This document shows positions 45,641-56,687 of a DNA stretch of 64,000 bases, in pieces. Location: positions 1,901,001-1,965,000 of the forward strand of contig NZ_CP015109.1 of NCBI RefSeq assembly GCF_002082015.1. The letters are read 5' to 3'. Both the position numbers and the translations under genes were made by a program. The stretch is from Sporosarcina ureae (lineage in GTDB: Bacteria > Bacillota > Bacilli > Bacillales_A > Planococcaceae). The notes beneath the pieces are model-generated. The model searched no databases, was not told the origin of the DNA, and worked only from the letters and a program-made list of their open reading frames with translations. Positions within the stretch are counted from its first letter, which is position 1; every line of letters begins with the position of its first letter.

Positions 45641-46513
45641 TCACTTTTTACATATTTTTACCGTAAATGTGTAGAATTCTTCAGAATCCACTTCCTCGGA
45701 TGCTACTTCAATGCCACTCTTTGCAATTAGTGCAAGAGATTCTCGCAACGTGTTCACTGCAATGCGAACATCCTTACTAACAGCTTTCTGTCGAGAACCA
45801 CGTCTTCTTGCAGGCTGCACTTTCTCAACTGACTCTGTTGGATACATGATTTCTTTAATTCTAGCTTCCAGATCTTTGACGTTATATTGATTCATCTTAA
45901 TTTCTTCCAGCACTTTCAGCTGAAGAGTAGGTTCCTTCAACGGCAATAGTGCACGGGCATGGCGTTCAGATATCTTTTTTTGCAAAATTGCTGTTTGAAC
46001 AGGCTCAGGTAATTTCAACAATCGCATCTTATTCGCAATTGTAGACTGCCCTTTACCAAGCCGTTGTGCCAATGCTTCCTGTGTTAATTCATGTAGTTCT
46101 AGTAAACGTTCATAAGCATGTGCTTCTTCAATTGCTGTCAACTCTTCACGCTGCAAGTTCTCAATTAAAGCAATTGAGGCGGTCTCCTTATCATCCAAGT
46201 CCCGCACAATTGCCGGTACCTCTGTCCAACCAAGTTTACGCATGGCTCGAAATCTTCGTTCCCCTGCAATAATTTCGTATGTTCCATCATCTTTTGTTCG
46301 AATGACAATGGGTTGAATAACACCGTGTGTATGAATGGTCCTAGCTAGTTCTTCAATTTTTTCTTCATGAAAAATCGTCCGTGGCTGATATTGATTCGGT
46401 GTAATTGAATCAATTGCAATTTGTGCTACCTTCTCCAGATGATGAACTTTTACTTCTTCTATCGTAGTCATCTTTTCTCCCCCACCAAAAAAACGCGAAA
46501 AAGTACTTTTCAA
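45641..46513 (-). CDS. noc: Nucleoid occlusion protein Noc
   Basis: Noc is a ParB paralogue that binds NBS sites and the membrane to keep the division septum off the chromosome. I start at the TTG at 46513: AAGGTG is 9 bases upstream and the product then opens [14 protein letters not shown], closely like the membrane-targeting amphipathic helix of B. subtilis Noc. Length 290 aa. The CTP box [25 protein letters not shown] and an HTH ([20 protein letters not shown], 20 residues) support a ParB/Noc fold. It sits between rsmG and soj, the usual place for noc. Confidence 0.95.
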   Translation of the reverse strand: MKSTFSRFFGGGEKMTTIEEVKVHHLEKVAQIAIDSITPNQYQPRTIFHEEKIEELARTIHTHGVIQPIVIRTKDDGTYEIIAGERRFRAMRKLGWTEVPAIVRDLDDKETASIALIENLQREELTAIEEAHAYERLLELHELTQEALAQRLGKGQSTIANKMRLLKLPEPVQTAILQKKISERHARALLPLKEPTLQLKVLEEIKMNQYNVKDLEARIKEIMYPTESVEKVQPARRRGSRQKAVSKDVRIAVNTLRESLALIAKSGIEVASEEVDSEEFYTFTVKICKK

Positions 46514-46563
46514 CCTCTGCACCACCTTTTCGAAACTATTCCCTTTTTTCTCTTCTATACATT

Positions 46564-46579
46564 TGTTTCACGTGAAACA
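46564..46579. other. parS site between rsmG and noc
   Basis: TGTTTCACGTGAAACA, a perfect 16-base palindrome matching the Bacillus parS consensus, in the short intergenic gap. Confidence 0.92.
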
Positions 46580-46589
46580 TTTCCCACAA

Positions 46590-47312
46590 TTAGTTTGCTG
46601 TGATCGGTGTTTTATTAGGTACGCCTGGTTTTCTTGGGTATTTCTTAGGTGTCTGCTTTTTCTTTTCAAATACAAATATGTGCCGTTCACTGTGTTCTTC
46701 CGGTAATACGAATTCATGTTCATTCTGTAAAACTGCCCCTAGTAGTTTTACAGCACGGGCTGCATCTTTCATTTCTTCAGATGCGGCTGCACCTTTCATA
46801 GAAACAAAAAGCCCTCCCTGTTTGGCAAGCGGAATACAAAGTTCCGACAATACCGATAACCTTGCTACCGCGCGTGCAGTCACTACATCAAACTGTTCAC
46901 GGTACTTCGGATTACGACCAAATTCTTCAGCCCTAGCATGAACGAATGCCACATTTTCAAGCTTTAATTCACCAGCCAAGTGATTTAAAAACGTAATACG
47001 TTTATTCAGTGAATCTACAATCGTCACATGGAGGTGCGGATAGATGATCTTCAACGGGATGCTTGGAAAACCAGCTCCAGCCCCAACATCACAAACAGAT
47101 TCATACTTGTTGAAGTCTACGTAAAATGCACTTGTAATGGAATCGTAGAAATGTTTTAGGTATACGGAAGGTGCATCCGTAATTGCCGTCAAGTTCATCT
47201 TTTCATTCCACTCGACGAGTACTTCAAAATAGCGTTTGAACTGTTGCTTCTGTGCATCAGACAACTCAAAGCCTTTTTCTAGTAGAGCTTCGTAAAACTG
47301 TTCTTCCGTCAT
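46590..47312 (-). CDS. rsmG: 16S rRNA (guanine527-N7)-methyltransferase
   Basis: RsmG (GidB) methylates G527 of 16S rRNA; its loss gives low-level streptomycin resistance. 240 aa from the ATG at 47312 ([15 protein letters not shown]), with AAGGA 8 bases upstream. The SAM-binding motif is [17 protein letters not shown], followed by [17 protein letters not shown] and the [10 protein letters not shown] segment. It lies downstream of mnmG with a hairpin between. Confidence 0.96.
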   Translation of the reverse strand: MTEEQFYEALLEKGFELSDAQKQQFKRYFEVLVEWNEKMNLTAITDAPSVYLKHFYDSITSAFYVDFNKYESVCDVGAGAGFPSIPLKIIYPHLHVTIVDSLNKRITFLNHLAGELKLENVAFVHARAEEFGRNPKYREQFDVVTARAVARLSVLSELCIPLAKQGGLFVSMKGAAASEEMKDAARAVKLLGAVLQNEHEFVLPEEHSERHIFVFEKKKQTPKKYPRKPGVPNKTPITAN

Positions 47313-47330
47313 ATTCTCATTCCTTTTCAA

Positions 47331-47357
47331 AAAGACTGACGCTGCTAAGCGCCAGTC
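47331..47357 (-). terminator. Hairpin between mnmG and rsmG
   Basis: GACTGACGCT pairs with AGCGCCAGTC (one G-U on the minus-strand RNA), followed by TTTTT on the minus strand. Possibly a partial terminator within the operon. Confidence 0.65.
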
Positions 47358-47363
47358 ATAGAC

Positions 47364-49253
47364 TCAACCGGATACTTTCGCAATTTTTCCTTGTTCAATA
47401 TAGACAAGCAAGATAGAGATATCTGCTGGATTGACACCAGAAATACGTGATGCCTGTGCAATCGACAATGGTTGGACTTCTTTAAGATTTGCTTTTGCTT
47501 CTTTCGCAATACCTGAAATCGCATCATAATCAATGTTTTCTGGAATCCGCTTATTCTCCATCTTTTTCATTCTTGCTACTTGCTGCATGGATTTTTCGAT
47601 GTATCCTTCATACTTAATGAAAATCTCTACTTGTTCCGCCACTTCTTCGTTAATTTCTTCAAGAGGTGGAACAACTTTACGCAGTTCGCTATACTTCATT
47701 TCCGGCCGCTTTAGTAAATCAGCCGCCTTCATCGGCTCACGAAGTGCTGTTCCACCGACTTCAGCGATAATTGCCTGGATCTCTTCAGTCGGTTTCACAG
47801 TAACCTTGCGTAAATGATCAATCTCCGCATCGATTTGTGCTTTCTTCGCCAAAAATTTCGTGTGGCGCTCTTCACTAATCATTCCGTTTTGATAACCAAT
47901 TTCAGTTAAACGCATATCGGCATTATCATGACGAAGTAAGAGACGATACTCTGCTCGCGACGTCAATAGACGATATGGCTCGCTCGTACCTTTAGTGACC
48001 AGGTCATCGATGAGTACACCGATATACGCATCACTGCGCCCTAGAACGACCTCTTCTTTGCCAAGTACGTTGCATGCCGCATTGATCCCTGCCATCAATC
48101 CTTGTGCTGCGGCTTCTTCATATCCCGAAGTTCCGTTGATTTGACCAGCCGTGTACAAGTTTTTGATTTTTTTCGTTTCTAGCGTCGGCCAGAGTTGTGT
48201 AGCGATTATAGAATCGTATTCAATTGCATAGCCAGCACGCATCATTTCAGCCTTCTCAAGTCCCGGTACGCTCGCAATCAAGCGATGCTGTATATGTTCG
48301 GGTAGACTTGTTGACAACCCTTGCACATATACTTCCCTCGTATTGCGGCCTTCAGGCTCGAGGAATATCTGATGACGTGACTTGTCCGCAAAACGAACAA
48401 TTTTATCTTCAATGGACGGACAATAACTTGGTCCTTTTCCTTTAATCACGCCCGAGTACATTGGAGATAAATGAAGATTTTCATTGATGATTTCATGTGT
48501 TTCCGGAGTTGTGTACGTTAACCAACATGGCAACTGATCCATAATAAACTCCGTTGTTTCATAACTGAAAGAACGCGGTACGTCGTCTCCTGGCTGAATC
48601 TCTGTTTTACTGTAATCGATCGTATTGCTGTTGATTCGTGGTGGTGTTCCAGTTTTGAATCGAACCGTCTGTAAACCGAGTTCCTGCAAATGTTCTGCTA
48701 GTTTGATGGACGGCATTTGGTTATTCGGTCCACTAGAGTATTTCAGATCTCCAATGATCACTTCTCCGCGTAAAAATGTACCTGTTGTAATAATGACAGT
48801 CTTCGCACGGAAAATTGCACCGATTTGCGTCACTACGCCCTTTATTTCGTCGTCTTCTACGATCAACCGCTCGACAACCCCCTGGCGAAGTGTCAAATTC
48901 GGCTCTTCTTCTAATATCCGCTTCATTTCTTGCTGATATAGTACTTTATCCGCCTGTGCACGCAAAGCACGCACTGCCGGACCCTTTCCTGTGTTTAATA
49001 AACGCATTTGAATATGCGTTTTGTCTATGACCTTTGCCATCACACCGCCAAGTGCGTCTATTTCCCGCACTACGATACCTTTTGCAGGTCCTCCTAATGA
49101 AGGATTACACGGCATGAATGCAATCATGTCTAAATTCATTGTTAAAACTAATGTCGATGCGCCCATCTTGGCTGTTGCGTAGGCTGCTTCTGCGCCTGCA
49201 TGTCCAGCTCCAATGACGATACAATCGAACGTGCCTGCTTCAAATTGTGGCAT
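47364..49253 (-). CDS. mnmG: tRNA uridine-5-carboxymethylaminomethyl modification enzyme, FAD subunit
   Basis: MnmG (GidA) works with MnmE to modify U34 of tRNAs that read split codon boxes. 629 aa, the normal length. FAD-binding Rossmann motif [14 protein letters not shown], conserved [17 protein letters not shown] and [20 protein letters not shown] (20 residues). The C-terminal helical part contains the MnmE-binding region. It starts 31 bases after mnmE, forming the usual mnmE-mnmG-rsmG block. Confidence 0.97.
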   Translation of the reverse strand: MPQFEAGTFDCIVIGAGHAGAEAAYATAKMGASTLVLTMNLDMIAFMPCNPSLGGPAKGIVVREIDALGGVMAKVIDKTHIQMRLLNTGKGPAVRALRAQADKVLYQQEMKRILEEEPNLTLRQGVVERLIVEDDEIKGVVTQIGAIFRAKTVIITTGTFLRGEVIIGDLKYSSGPNNQMPSIKLAEHLQELGLQTVRFKTGTPPRINSNTIDYSKTEIQPGDDVPRSFSYETTEFIMDQLPCWLTYTTPETHEIINENLHLSPMYSGVIKGKGPSYCPSIEDKIVRFADKSRHQIFLEPEGRNTREVYVQGLSTSLPEHIQHRLIASVPGLEKAEMMRAGYAIEYDSIIATQLWPTLETKKIKNLYTAGQINGTSGYEEAAAQGLMAGINAACNVLGKEEVVLGRSDAYIGVLIDDLVTKGTSEPYRLLTSRAEYRLLLRHDNADMRLTEIGYQNGMISEERHTKFLAKKAQIDAEIDHLRKVTVKPTEEIQAIIAEVGGTALREPMKAADLLKRPEMKYSELRKVVPPLEEINEEVAEQVEIFIKYEGYIEKSMQQVARMKKMENKRIPENIDYDAISGIAKEAKANLKEVQPLSIAQASRISGVNPADISILLVYIEQGKIAKVSG

Positions 49254-49283
49254 GTTCGTTCATCCTTCCTATTTATAAAATCA

Positions 49284-50669
49284 TTATTTTCCGAGGCAGA
49301 ACTTTGAGAACAACTCTTTAATTAAACTATCTTGAACGGTATCTCCGACAATTTCGCCGAGAATCTCCCATGTACGTGTAACATCTATTTGAATCATGTC
49401 GACAGGAACTCCTGCTTGCGCTGCTTGTACCGCGTCATCAATCGTATTGCGTGCTTGTTTCAGTAACGCGATATGACGAGCATTGGATACATACGTCAGG
49501 TCATTTGATTCCAATGAACCTTTGAAAAACAGTGCGGCGATCGCCTCTTCCAACTCAGTTATACCTTTCTCTTGAAGGATGGAAGTAGTAATTACACGAT
49601 CTCTTCCCGCCACCTCATAGACTCTCTCCAGATCAATCTTTGCTGGTAAATCTGTTTTGTTGACGATGACCAACATATCCATATCGGCAACAACTTCGAA
49701 TAACCGCTCATCTTCATCCGTCAGCTCTTCAGAACTATTCACCATCAATAGAATGAGATCCGCTTCTTTTAGTACTTTCCTTGAACGTTCTACACCAATC
49801 CGCTCGACAATATCTTCCGTCTCCCGGATTCCTGCAGTATCGACAAGACGCAAAGGAACACCGCGAACGTTCACATACTCTTCTATAATATCACGGGTCG
49901 TGCCCGCGACATCAGTGACAATCGCTTTATTTTCTTGCACTAGGCTATTCAGCAACGATGACTTTCCTACGTTCGGGCGTCCTACAATTACGGTAGACAG
50001 TCCTTCACGCAAGATCTTTCCTTGCGATGATGTACGCAATAACTCATCAATCTCGTCCATTACCCATGTTCCTTTTTCTATCATCAAAGGAATTGTCACT
50101 TCTTCTACGTCATCGTACTCTGGATAATCTATATTAACTTCTACTTGTGCAAGTGTTTCGAGTAGTGCCTGTCGCAATTCACCAATCAAGTGGGATAGTT
50201 TCCCCTCCATCTGATTGAGTGCAACGTCCATCGCTTTATCTGTTTTGGCCCTAATCAAATCCATAACGGCTTCGGCCTGAGATAAATCAATACGGCCATT
50301 TAGAAATGCTCGTTTGGTAAACTCGCCGGGTTCTGCTAATCTAGCCCCCTCTGTCAATACCAATTGAAGTACTCGATTGACCGAAGTGATACCTCCGTGA
50401 CAGTTGATCTCCACTATGTCTTCGCGCGTAAAAGTCTTTGGCGCTTTCATGATCGACACCATAACTTCCTCCACTAACTCTTCAGTGACGGGGTCATGTA
50501 AATGTCCATAATGAATTGTGTGCGACGGCTGTTCGCAGAGTGGCTTGGCTGCTGGTGACTGGAATATACGGTCTGCAATCTTCCATGCGTCATCGCCGCT
50601 CAGACGAACAATGGCAATCGCTCCTTCTCCCATGGGAGTGGAAATGGCGGCTATTGTATCAAAATGCAA
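49284..50669 (-). CDS. mnmE: tRNA modification GTPase MnmE
   Basis: The GTPase partner of MnmG. I start at the TTG at 50669 ([16 protein letters not shown]), with AAGGTG 6 bases upstream; the longer frame adds 23 poorly conserved codons. 461 aa. N-terminal tetrahydrofolate-binding domain, helical domain and a G domain with [25 protein letters not shown] and NKTD. It ends FCLGK, the conserved catalytic-cysteine tail CxGK. A gap of about 540 bases lies upstream. Confidence 0.97.
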   Translation of the reverse strand: MHFDTIAAISTPMGEGAIAIVRLSGDDAWKIADRIFQSPAAKPLCEQPSHTIHYGHLHDPVTEELVEEVMVSIMKAPKTFTREDIVEINCHGGITSVNRVLQLVLTEGARLAEPGEFTKRAFLNGRIDLSQAEAVMDLIRAKTDKAMDVALNQMEGKLSHLIGELRQALLETLAQVEVNIDYPEYDDVEEVTIPLMIEKGTWVMDEIDELLRTSSQGKILREGLSTVIVGRPNVGKSSLLNSLVQENKAIVTDVAGTTRDIIEEYVNVRGVPLRLVDTAGIRETEDIVERIGVERSRKVLKEADLILLMVNSSEELTDEDERLFEVVADMDMLVIVNKTDLPAKIDLERVYEVAGRDRVITTSILQEKGITELEEAIAALFFKGSLESNDLTYVSNARHIALLKQARNTIDDAVQAAQAGVPVDMIQIDVTRTWEILGEIVGDTVQDSLIKELFSKFCLGK

Positions 50670-51179
50670 GTTTTTCACCTTCCTGGCTTTGTTGTGCACA
50701 TGTGCATATCTTTTATAGCGAATACTACTTTCTAACAACCTATATTATCATAAATCGTCGGAATCTCCTAACGCGCAAATTTAAAACGTGTGGGTAATTT
50801 CAGGAATTTTGGACCAAGCGTCACGGTAATTTATCATGTGCTAGCAGTCGACAAAGAACACTGTCGTTTCAAGTTTTCTAGTGTAGAAAGTTTCTTAAAT
50901 AAATATGTGGGGTGGAAAAAATGTGTGCGAAAGTGAGAGTGGTTTTGAGGTAGTGATCTGAAGTGCCATGACGTGCCCTTAGCAGCCCCGCTCAAGCTCA
51001 TACAATTCCTTCTTTTTGGAGAATCCTGCCCTAGGTGAACGCCTGTACTAAGGATCTGCGGTGAGCATTAACATGTAAGATATTCTATCAGCGAAGGAAA
51101 CATCTCAATTTACGTCTAATGCAAGGCGTTCCTAATTGAAGATGCAACCTCCTCATCCCTTACATTTTATACGCATTAA
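50670..51179. other. Intergenic region between mnmE and jag without a gene
   Basis: About 510 bases in which I see no gene. A ten-codon frame at 50921 has a GGGGTGG site before it but is too short to call. One near-DnaA box (TGTGCATAT, about 50702) is isolated. GC content is higher than in neighbouring gaps. It presumably holds the mnmE promoter, which I cannot place. Confidence 0.5.
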
Positions 51180-51207
51180 AAACCCCATAGAAAACTCTAC
51201 GGGGTTT
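51180..51207 (-). terminator. Terminator of the rpmH-rnpA-yidC-jag operon
   Basis: AAACCCCATAG pairs with CTACGGGGTTT (one G-U on the minus-strand RNA) around AAAACT, just past the jag stop. Confidence 0.85.
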
Positions 51208-51211
51208 AGTT

Positions 51212-52036
51212 TTATTCGATTCCTTTGATGACAATGTGTCGGTATGGGTCTTTTCCTTCCGAGAATGTCTCGATATCGAGTCTTAGGGATAATGCATTAT
51301 GGATGACTTTTCTCTCGTAGGAAGGCATCGGCTCTAGTGCAACTTGACGTTTTGTCCGTACTGCACGATCCGCCATGCGATCTGCCAGTTGTTCGAGCGA
51401 TTGCTCTCGACGCTCACGGTAATCTGCAACATCTATTCGAACAATTTTGAATTGCTTTGTCACCTTATTGGCTACGAGTTGTGCTAATTGCTGGATCGCA
51501 TTGAGCGTTTGCCCTCTTCTACCTATTAAGAACGCTGCTTTTTCACTTTCAAGCTGGAAATTGATGTACTTCCCTTTTGTTTCATACGTAATATCTAAAT
51601 CTTCGATACCCATTTCTTTTGCCATGTCTTCAATGTACTGTTTCGTTTCTTCAATAGCATCTTTTTCATTGTAGACTTTAGTTTCAGGTACTCTTTCACT
51701 TTCCTTTACATCCACAACACTTTCCGACTGCTCTTCTTTAATTTGAGGCTGTTGTACAACATCCGGTGCTTTAGTGACTGGAGATAATACTTCACTGTCA
51801 TCTGTAATCGTCTGTGCCGGTTCAATTAATTCAGCGCTGACAAGTTTAGGGTCTGGCTCCGTTTTCTCTAAGACAGTTACAAGCACTTCTGCTTGCTTTA
51901 CGCCAAAACCGAGAAAACCTTTTCTCCCACTATCCATTACTTGTACCTTTACTTGATCTTTTGTTACACCTAGGTCCACTAAAGCCGATTCAATTGCTAG
52001 CTCAACGGTTGCTGCCCTTTGTGTAAGTTGTTTCAT
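51212..52036 (-). CDS. jag: RNA-binding protein Jag (KhpB/EloR)
   Basis: A 274 aa protein: Jag_N domain (1-55, with the RKGFLGFGVKQAEVLV motif), an acidic linker (about 60-120), a KH domain with GRRGQTLNAIQQL (the GxxG loop) and a C-terminal R3H domain (MPSYERKVIHNAL). It binds RNA and influences cell elongation and wall synthesis, usually with KhpA. The ATG overlaps the yidC stop by 4 bases. Confidence 0.95.
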   Translation of the reverse strand: MKQLTQRAATVELAIESALVDLGVTKDQVKVQVMDSGRKGFLGFGVKQAEVLVTVLEKTEPDPKLVSAELIEPAQTITDDSEVLSPVTKAPDVVQQPQIKEEQSESVVDVKESERVPETKVYNEKDAIEETKQYIEDMAKEMGIEDLDITYETKGKYINFQLESEKAAFLIGRRGQTLNAIQQLAQLVANKVTKQFKIVRIDVADYRERREQSLEQLADRMADRAVRTKRQVALEPMPSYERKVIHNALSLRLDIETFSEGKDPYRHIVIKGIE

Positions 52037-52809
52037 TTCTTTTTCCCTCCTGTTTTCATCACTTCGACGTTTTTCGGCTTATCGAACGGCTTGTAGATGA
52101 AAATGTTTTGGAGCAGTGAAATGATATTTCCGACGATCCAGTATAAGGCAAGTGCTGCTGGTAAGAATGATCCGAATACCATAATCATAAATGGCATAAT
52201 ATACATCATCATTTTCATTTGTGGGTTATCCATTGCGGGTCCTGTACGAAGAACGGTTAATTGGAACAATCCAGCAATGACTGCAAATATAATACTTGGT
52301 GAACCAAGTGCAACACCTAGGAAGTTGCCTAACTCAATCGTTGGTGTAGCATTCATCCGGCTAATTGCGTGGTAGAAACCAATAAATACGGGCATTTGGA
52401 TGATTACCGGTAGACATCCTGCAACTGGATTAATCTTTTCGTTGATCATAATCTGTTGCATTTCCTCTTGATACTTTTTCTGTGTGACAGCGTCTTTAGA
52501 TTTATACTTTTCTTTCAACGCTTTAAGTGTTGGCTGAATTTCTTGCATACGCTTTGAACTTTTCGTTTGTTGAATAATTAATGGAAGCAATGCAGTACGA
52601 ATGATGGCTGTAACGACGATAATTGCTAATCCATACGTACCTAACCATGATTTGAACTTCATAATCAATGTAACAAGTGGCCAAACAATATACTCGTTCC
52701 AAATTCCTGTACTTTCCGCTGTGATTGGCTTATTGAATTCCGAACAACCTGCCATGAATACAGCAACGACAACAAGTAATGAAAGGAACACTAATTTCTT
52801 TTTCAACAT
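52033..52809 (-). CDS. yidC: Membrane protein insertase YidC (SpoIIIJ-type lipoprotein)
   Basis: YidC inserts proteins into the membrane, alone or with SecYEG. 258 aa from the ATG at 52809, with GGGGGA close upstream. A lipobox FMAGC gives lipid-modified Cys (about 22), then five membrane segments. The conserved positively charged groove arginine lies in VVTAIIRTALLPLIIQQTKS (20 residues), and the SLLQNIFIYKPF tail is typical. It sits between rnpA and jag as usual. Confidence 0.96.
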   Translation of the reverse strand: MLKKKLVFLSLLVVVAVFMAGCSEFNKPITAESTGIWNEYIVWPLVTLIMKFKSWLGTYGLAIIVVTAIIRTALLPLIIQQTKSSKRMQEIQPTLKALKEKYKSKDAVTQKKYQEEMQQIMINEKINPVAGCLPVIIQMPVFIGFYHAISRMNATPTIELGNFLGVALGSPSIIFAVIAGLFQLTVLRTGPAMDNPQMKMMMYIMPFMIMVFGSFLPAALALYWIVGNIISLLQNIFIYKPFDKPKNVEVMKTGGKKK

Positions 52810-52900
52810 TTTTTCCCCCAAACAGTTGCAAGATCATTTCTATTTTTTTCAGTGTAACATGATGGCTTTGACCGTTCTATATCCAAGTAGAACTTTAATT

Positions 52901-53239
52901 TCACTTAAAGACTTTTGCAACTTTTAGAACATGTCGCAGATTTTTTTTGGCCGTATGGAAATCGAGCGTGGCTGCTTGATTCCTTGCGATAATAACATAA
53001 TCTAGATCAGGTTTAACTTCATCTTTCATTTCTAAGAACGACTGGCGGATATAACGTTTAATCCTGTTACGCGTAACGGCATTACCGACCTTTTTGCTGA
53101 CGGATAAGCCAATTCTAAACTCTTGCTGATCTTCCTTCTTATAGGTATAGACAATAAACTGTCGGTTGGCAAAAGACTTTCCCTTTTTAAACACCGTTTG
53201 AAACTCTTTGTTCTTTTTAATTCGCTGGCTTTTCTTCAT
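52901..53239 (-). CDS. rnpA: Ribonuclease P protein component
   Basis: A 112 aa basic protein that assists the RNase P RNA in 5' maturation of tRNA. The signature RNR motif is in [17 protein letters not shown], with RLKKNKEF-type opening ([20 protein letters not shown], 20 residues) and [11 protein letters not shown]. It lies 119 bases after rpmH, in the standard rpmH-rnpA order. Confidence 0.96.
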   Translation of the reverse strand: MKKSQRIKKNKEFQTVFKKGKSFANRQFIVYTYKKEDQQEFRIGLSVSKKVGNAVTRNRIKRYIRQSFLEMKDEVKPDLDYVIIARNQAATLDFHTAKKNLRHVLKVAKVFK

Positions 53240-53328
53240 AATAGCACCTGCTTTTATTTTCTACCGTCTTAAACTGCTGATCCACTATATAGAGGAAATC
53301 TACTAGCTATTTAAAATTGCTCTAACAG

Positions 53329-53358
53329 CTAAAAAAAAGACCACTGATGTCAGTGGCC
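53329..53358 (-). terminator. Hairpin between rpmH and rnpA
   Basis: CCACTG pairs with CAGTGG around ATGT, followed on the minus strand by eight T. Probably a partial terminator that sets the ratio of L34 to RnpA. Confidence 0.75.
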
Positions 53359-53493
53359 TTATGCTGAAAGAACTTTTCTTCCTTTACGACGACGAGCTGC
53401 TAAAATTCTACGGCCGTTTTTCGAACTCATTCTTTGGCGGAAGCCGTGGACTTTAGCGCGTTTACGTTTATTTGGTTGGAATGTACGTTTCAT
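53359..53493 (-). CDS. rpmH: 50S ribosomal protein L34
   Basis: A 44 aa very basic protein, [20 protein letters not shown] followed by [20 protein letters not shown] and VLSA. This is the full conserved L34 sequence, too short for many gene finders. The start ATG at 53493 is preceded by AGGAGG (minus strand). It marks the left edge of the origin region. Confidence 0.98.
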   Translation of the reverse strand: MKRTFQPNKRKRAKVHGFRQRMSSKNGRRILAARRRKGRKVLSA

Positions 53494-53638
53494 TTCGTAA
53501 GACACCTCCTGCTTTGATTGTCTCTTTTTCCTACTATGACAGTCTTGAACAGTATAGCGATTCAGTAAAGAAATGTCAATGCTTTTCTATTCCTTCTCTT
53601 GGGATCTACTCACAACGACTTTCATTTCCACAGGTTAC

Positions 53639-53953
53639 TTATCCACAACAGTAGAAGATTATGCTCTGGATGAAATGTTGACGTCTAAATTTGTGGATTT
53701 TTTTATCCGGCATTTGTCGACAAGTTTTTCACATATTCAGTCCTGTGGATAACCAGTTTATGCACAGTTAATGGGATTGTGCATAAATCATCAGACTCCT
53801 TGTCAATATTCAGTTTCCCTGTTACAATTAAAAAGCTTTTGTTGTGTATATAATTTATAGCTAAAATCTTATCCACATATGTGAATACAGTGTGGATAGT
53901 TTTTTCAACACGTTTCGATAATTTCTATCCACAGCCTTGGATACTGTGCATAA
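53639..53953. other. oriC: oriC, upstream DnaA-box cluster (rpmH-dnaA)
   Basis: Six perfect TTATNCACA boxes lie in the 506-base gap: 53639-53647, 53744-53752 (reverse), 53758-53766, 53778-53786 (reverse), 53869-53877 and 53945-53953 (reverse). Four one-mismatch boxes are at 53692, 53843, 53891 and 53925. In B. subtilis the matching region is one half of the bipartite origin and also carries the autoregulated dnaA promoter. Confidence 0.93.
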
Positions 53954-53999
53954 GTGTATTCGGGGCTTTTTAATATTTTATTGTAAAGGAGGCACACGA

Positions 54000-55349
54000 T
54001 TGGAAAATCTATCGAGTTTATGGGAGCAAGTATTAATGAATATCGAAGCTAGGGTTTCCAAACCCAGTTTTGAAACGTGGTTAAAGTCAACAAAGCTATT
54101 AACGTACGAAGCTGAACATGCAACTATTTCCGTTCCGAATTCATTCGCTAAAGACTGGCTTGAGACACATTACGTCCATTTAATCACGGGAATCTTATCC
54201 GAACTGACTGGTGAAGATCGAATCGTTGAATTTATAGTTCCGCAAGATCTAGCAGAGAACGATATTAAATTACCAAAATCACAGCCGAAACCAGTAGAGA
54301 AAGCACCCATGATCAACTCAGCGGGTATGCTAAATCCAAAGTATACCTTTGATACATTCGTCATTGGATCAGGAAATCGCTTTGCCCATGCTGCTTCACT
54401 GGCAGTGGCTGAAGCGCCCGCGAAAGCCTATAATCCGCTCTTTATATATGGTGGTGTCGGATTAGGAAAGACACACTTAATGCATGCAATCGGTCATTAT
54501 GTGCTGGAGCAAAACCCTGCGTTAAAGGTAGTCTATTTATCGTCTGAAAAATTTACGAATGAGTTCATCAACTCTATACGAGACAATAAAGCCGGTGATT
54601 TTAGGGATCGTTACCGCAACGTAGATATTCTGTTAATTGATGATATTCAATTCCTAGCTGGAAAAGAACAAACACAAGAAGAATTCTTCCATACGTTTAA
54701 TACGTTGCATGAAGAATCAAAGCAAATTATTATTTCCAGTGACCGTCCTCCAAAAGAAATCCCCACACTGGAAGACCGTTTACGTTCTCGCTTTGAATGG
54801 GGATTGATCACGGACATAGCTCCTCCTGACTTAGAAACAAGAATTGCGATTTTACGTAAAAAGGCGAAGGCAGACGGTCTAGTCGACATTTCAAATGATG
54901 TCATGTTGTACATTGCAAATCAGATTGATACCAATATTAGAGAGCTCGAGGGCGCATTAATCCGCGTCGTTGCCTACTCTTCATTGGTAAATGCTGATGT
55001 AACAACTGACTTGGCAGCTGAAGCATTAAAGGATATTATTCCAAATTCCCGTCCACGGATTATATCCATTCTGGACATCCAAAAGGCAGTCGGTGAGCAC
55101 TTCAATATCCGATTAGAAGACTTTGTAGCAAAAAAACGGACACGGGCTATTGCATTTCCACGTCAAGTTGCGATGTATCTATCGAGAGAGCTAACAGACT
55201 CCTCACTGCCGAAAATTGGTTCGGAGTTCGGTGGTCGAGATCATTCAACTGTTATACACGCACATGAGAAGATTTCTAAACAGCTCGATGAAGACAAAGC
55301 ATTGCTACAAGATGTGCAAGATATAAAAAAGGTTTTAGGTAGAGCATGA
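54000..55349 (+). CDS. dnaA: Chromosomal replication initiator DnaA
   Basis: DnaA binds the origin boxes, oligomerises with ATP and opens the duplex. 449 aa from the TTG at 54000 ([16 protein letters not shown]), which follows AAAGGAGG by 7 bases; the longer frame extends into the DnaA-box region. Domain I (1-85), linker, AAA+ domain with [19 protein letters not shown] and sensor residues, and DNA-binding domain IV with [14 protein letters not shown]. Replication and expression are likely autoregulated by the boxes on both sides. Confidence 0.98.
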   Translation: MENLSSLWEQVLMNIEARVSKPSFETWLKSTKLLTYEAEHATISVPNSFAKDWLETHYVHLITGILSELTGEDRIVEFIVPQDLAENDIKLPKSQPKPVEKAPMINSAGMLNPKYTFDTFVIGSGNRFAHAASLAVAEAPAKAYNPLFIYGGVGLGKTHLMHAIGHYVLEQNPALKVVYLSSEKFTNEFINSIRDNKAGDFRDRYRNVDILLIDDIQFLAGKEQTQEEFFHTFNTLHEESKQIIISSDRPPKEIPTLEDRLRSRFEWGLITDIAPPDLETRIAILRKKAKADGLVDISNDVMLYIANQIDTNIRELEGALIRVVAYSSLVNADVTTDLAAEALKDIIPNSRPRIISILDIQKAVGEHFNIRLEDFVAKKRTRAIAFPRQVAMYLSRELTDSSLPKIGSEFGGRDHSTVIHAHEKISKQLDEDKALLQDVQDIKKVLGRA

Positions 55350-55354
55350 TGGTC

Positions 55355-55510
55355 TGTGGATAACTGTGGACAAGTAATGCAGGGTCGTCCACTTATTATG
55401 CACATGTGGGAAACTATGATTCTCATACATTCAAAAGGCTTTTCCACATATCCACAGGCCCTACTACTATTACTACTATATTTAATTACTTAATTATTAT
55501 TATATAAGCG
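55355..55510. other. oriC: oriC, downstream part with unwinding element (dnaA-dnaN)
   Basis: Boxes at 55355-55363 (reverse, perfect) and 55396-55404 (perfect), with one-mismatch boxes at 55365, 55440 and 55448. Directly after the last box come GGCC and then CTACTACTATTACTACTATA (55461-55480), whose complement is a run of 3'-GAT/AAT-5' triplets, the DnaA-trio. An AT-only stretch follows (to about 55506). This is the layout of the basal unwinding system. Confidence 0.9.
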
Positions 55511-55520
55511 AGGTATCTAT

Positions 55521-56657
55521 ATGCAGTTTGAAATTATGAGAGACAGATTATTGGATGGATTGAGCGATGTGGTAAAAGCGATCAGTTCAAAAGTAACGAC
55601 ACCTATTTTGACTGGTATCAAATTAGAGATTACTGAAAAGGGGTTAACGATGACTGGAAGTGATTCAGATATAACGATATCCACTTTCATTCCAGTAGAA
55701 GAAGATGGTACTCAAATTATTCAAACGATCCAACCAGGTACATTGGTGTTACAAGCAAAAGTATTCAACGAAATCATTCGCAAGCTTCCAACAAATGAAG
55801 TCATGATTGAGTTACGTGACGGAATGAAAACGCATATTCGTTCTGGACAGTCTGAATTTCATATTATTGCCCAAAGTGCTGATGAATATCCCATTTTACC
55901 GGATGTAAAAGATGCAGAGCGCTTTGAAATGCCTGCAGACTTGATGAAATCGCTGATCAGAGAAACTGTATTTGCAGTATCCCAACAAGAGACACGCCCA
56001 GTATTGACAGGTGTTCAATGGATTATGAAAGAACATGAGCTGTATTGTATCGCAACGGATAGTCACCGATTGGCTAGACGTATTGTGACACCCGAGATTC
56101 AAGCAAACTCACCATTCAATGCGGTAATCCCAGGTAAAAGTCTTCAGGAACTAAGTAAAATATTGCCGGATGACACTACAGCTGTAGAAATTTTTATTGC
56201 GAATCAGCAAGTATTATTCAAGCTTCACAACGTCTTGTTCTATTCAAGACTACTCGAAGGTAATTACCCTGATACGTCTCGTCTGATCCCGACTGAATAC
56301 AAAACGTCCATCACAATTAATGGACGTAATTTGTTACAGGCAATTGATCGTGCGTCTTTATTAGCTCGTGAAGATCGGAACAATATCGTGCATTTCTCGA
56401 CAGATGGTAGTCCACATGTGCAAATCTCTTCTAACTCACCGGATGTCGGAAATGTAGAGGAATTGGTAGAAGCTGTGGATATTGAAGGAGAGCCATTGAA
56501 AATTTCTTTTAGTGCGAAATATATGATGGATGCCTTGAAAGCAATCGATGGCCAAGATTTAAAGATTCACTTCACTGGCAGCATGCGCCCGTTCATCTTG
56601 AAGTCCATTGACAGCGAAGCCATTCTACAACTAATTTTGCCGGTACGAACATTTTAA
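55521..56657 (+). CDS. dnaN: DNA polymerase III beta subunit (sliding clamp)
   Basis: A 378 aa ring-forming processivity clamp with three similar domains. Opens MQFEIMRDRLLDGLSDVVKA; contains family blocks PTNEVMIELRDG, SPFNAVIPGKSLQELSKIL and the C-terminal DGQDLKIHFTGSMRPFILKS (20 residues), ending ILQLILPVRTF. ATG start after GCGAGG. It follows dnaA across the unwinding region, and is probably read with it. Confidence 0.98.
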   Translation: MQFEIMRDRLLDGLSDVVKAISSKVTTPILTGIKLEITEKGLTMTGSDSDITISTFIPVEEDGTQIIQTIQPGTLVLQAKVFNEIIRKLPTNEVMIELRDGMKTHIRSGQSEFHIIAQSADEYPILPDVKDAERFEMPADLMKSLIRETVFAVSQQETRPVLTGVQWIMKEHELYCIATDSHRLARRIVTPEIQANSPFNAVIPGKSLQELSKILPDDTTAVEIFIANQQVLFKLHNVLFYSRLLEGNYPDTSRLIPTEYKTSITINGRNLLQAIDRASLLAREDRNNIVHFSTDGSPHVQISSNSPDVGNVEELVEAVDIEGEPLKISFSAKYMMDALKAIDGQDLKIHFTGSMRPFILKSIDSEAILQLILPVRTF

Positions 56658-56687
56658 TTTGTAACGAATGAAAATATCTTGTAATCA

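Noticed and set aside
50921..50953. Ten-codon frame with an upstream GGGGTGG as a leader peptide
   Set aside because: Too short to judge, no downstream gene on the same strand and no attenuator structure.
53937..53999. Extension of DnaA by 21 codons to an upstream ATG
   Set aside because: The extension overlaps a DnaA box and the ribosome-binding site, and known DnaA proteins begin MENxxxLW as the TTG start does.
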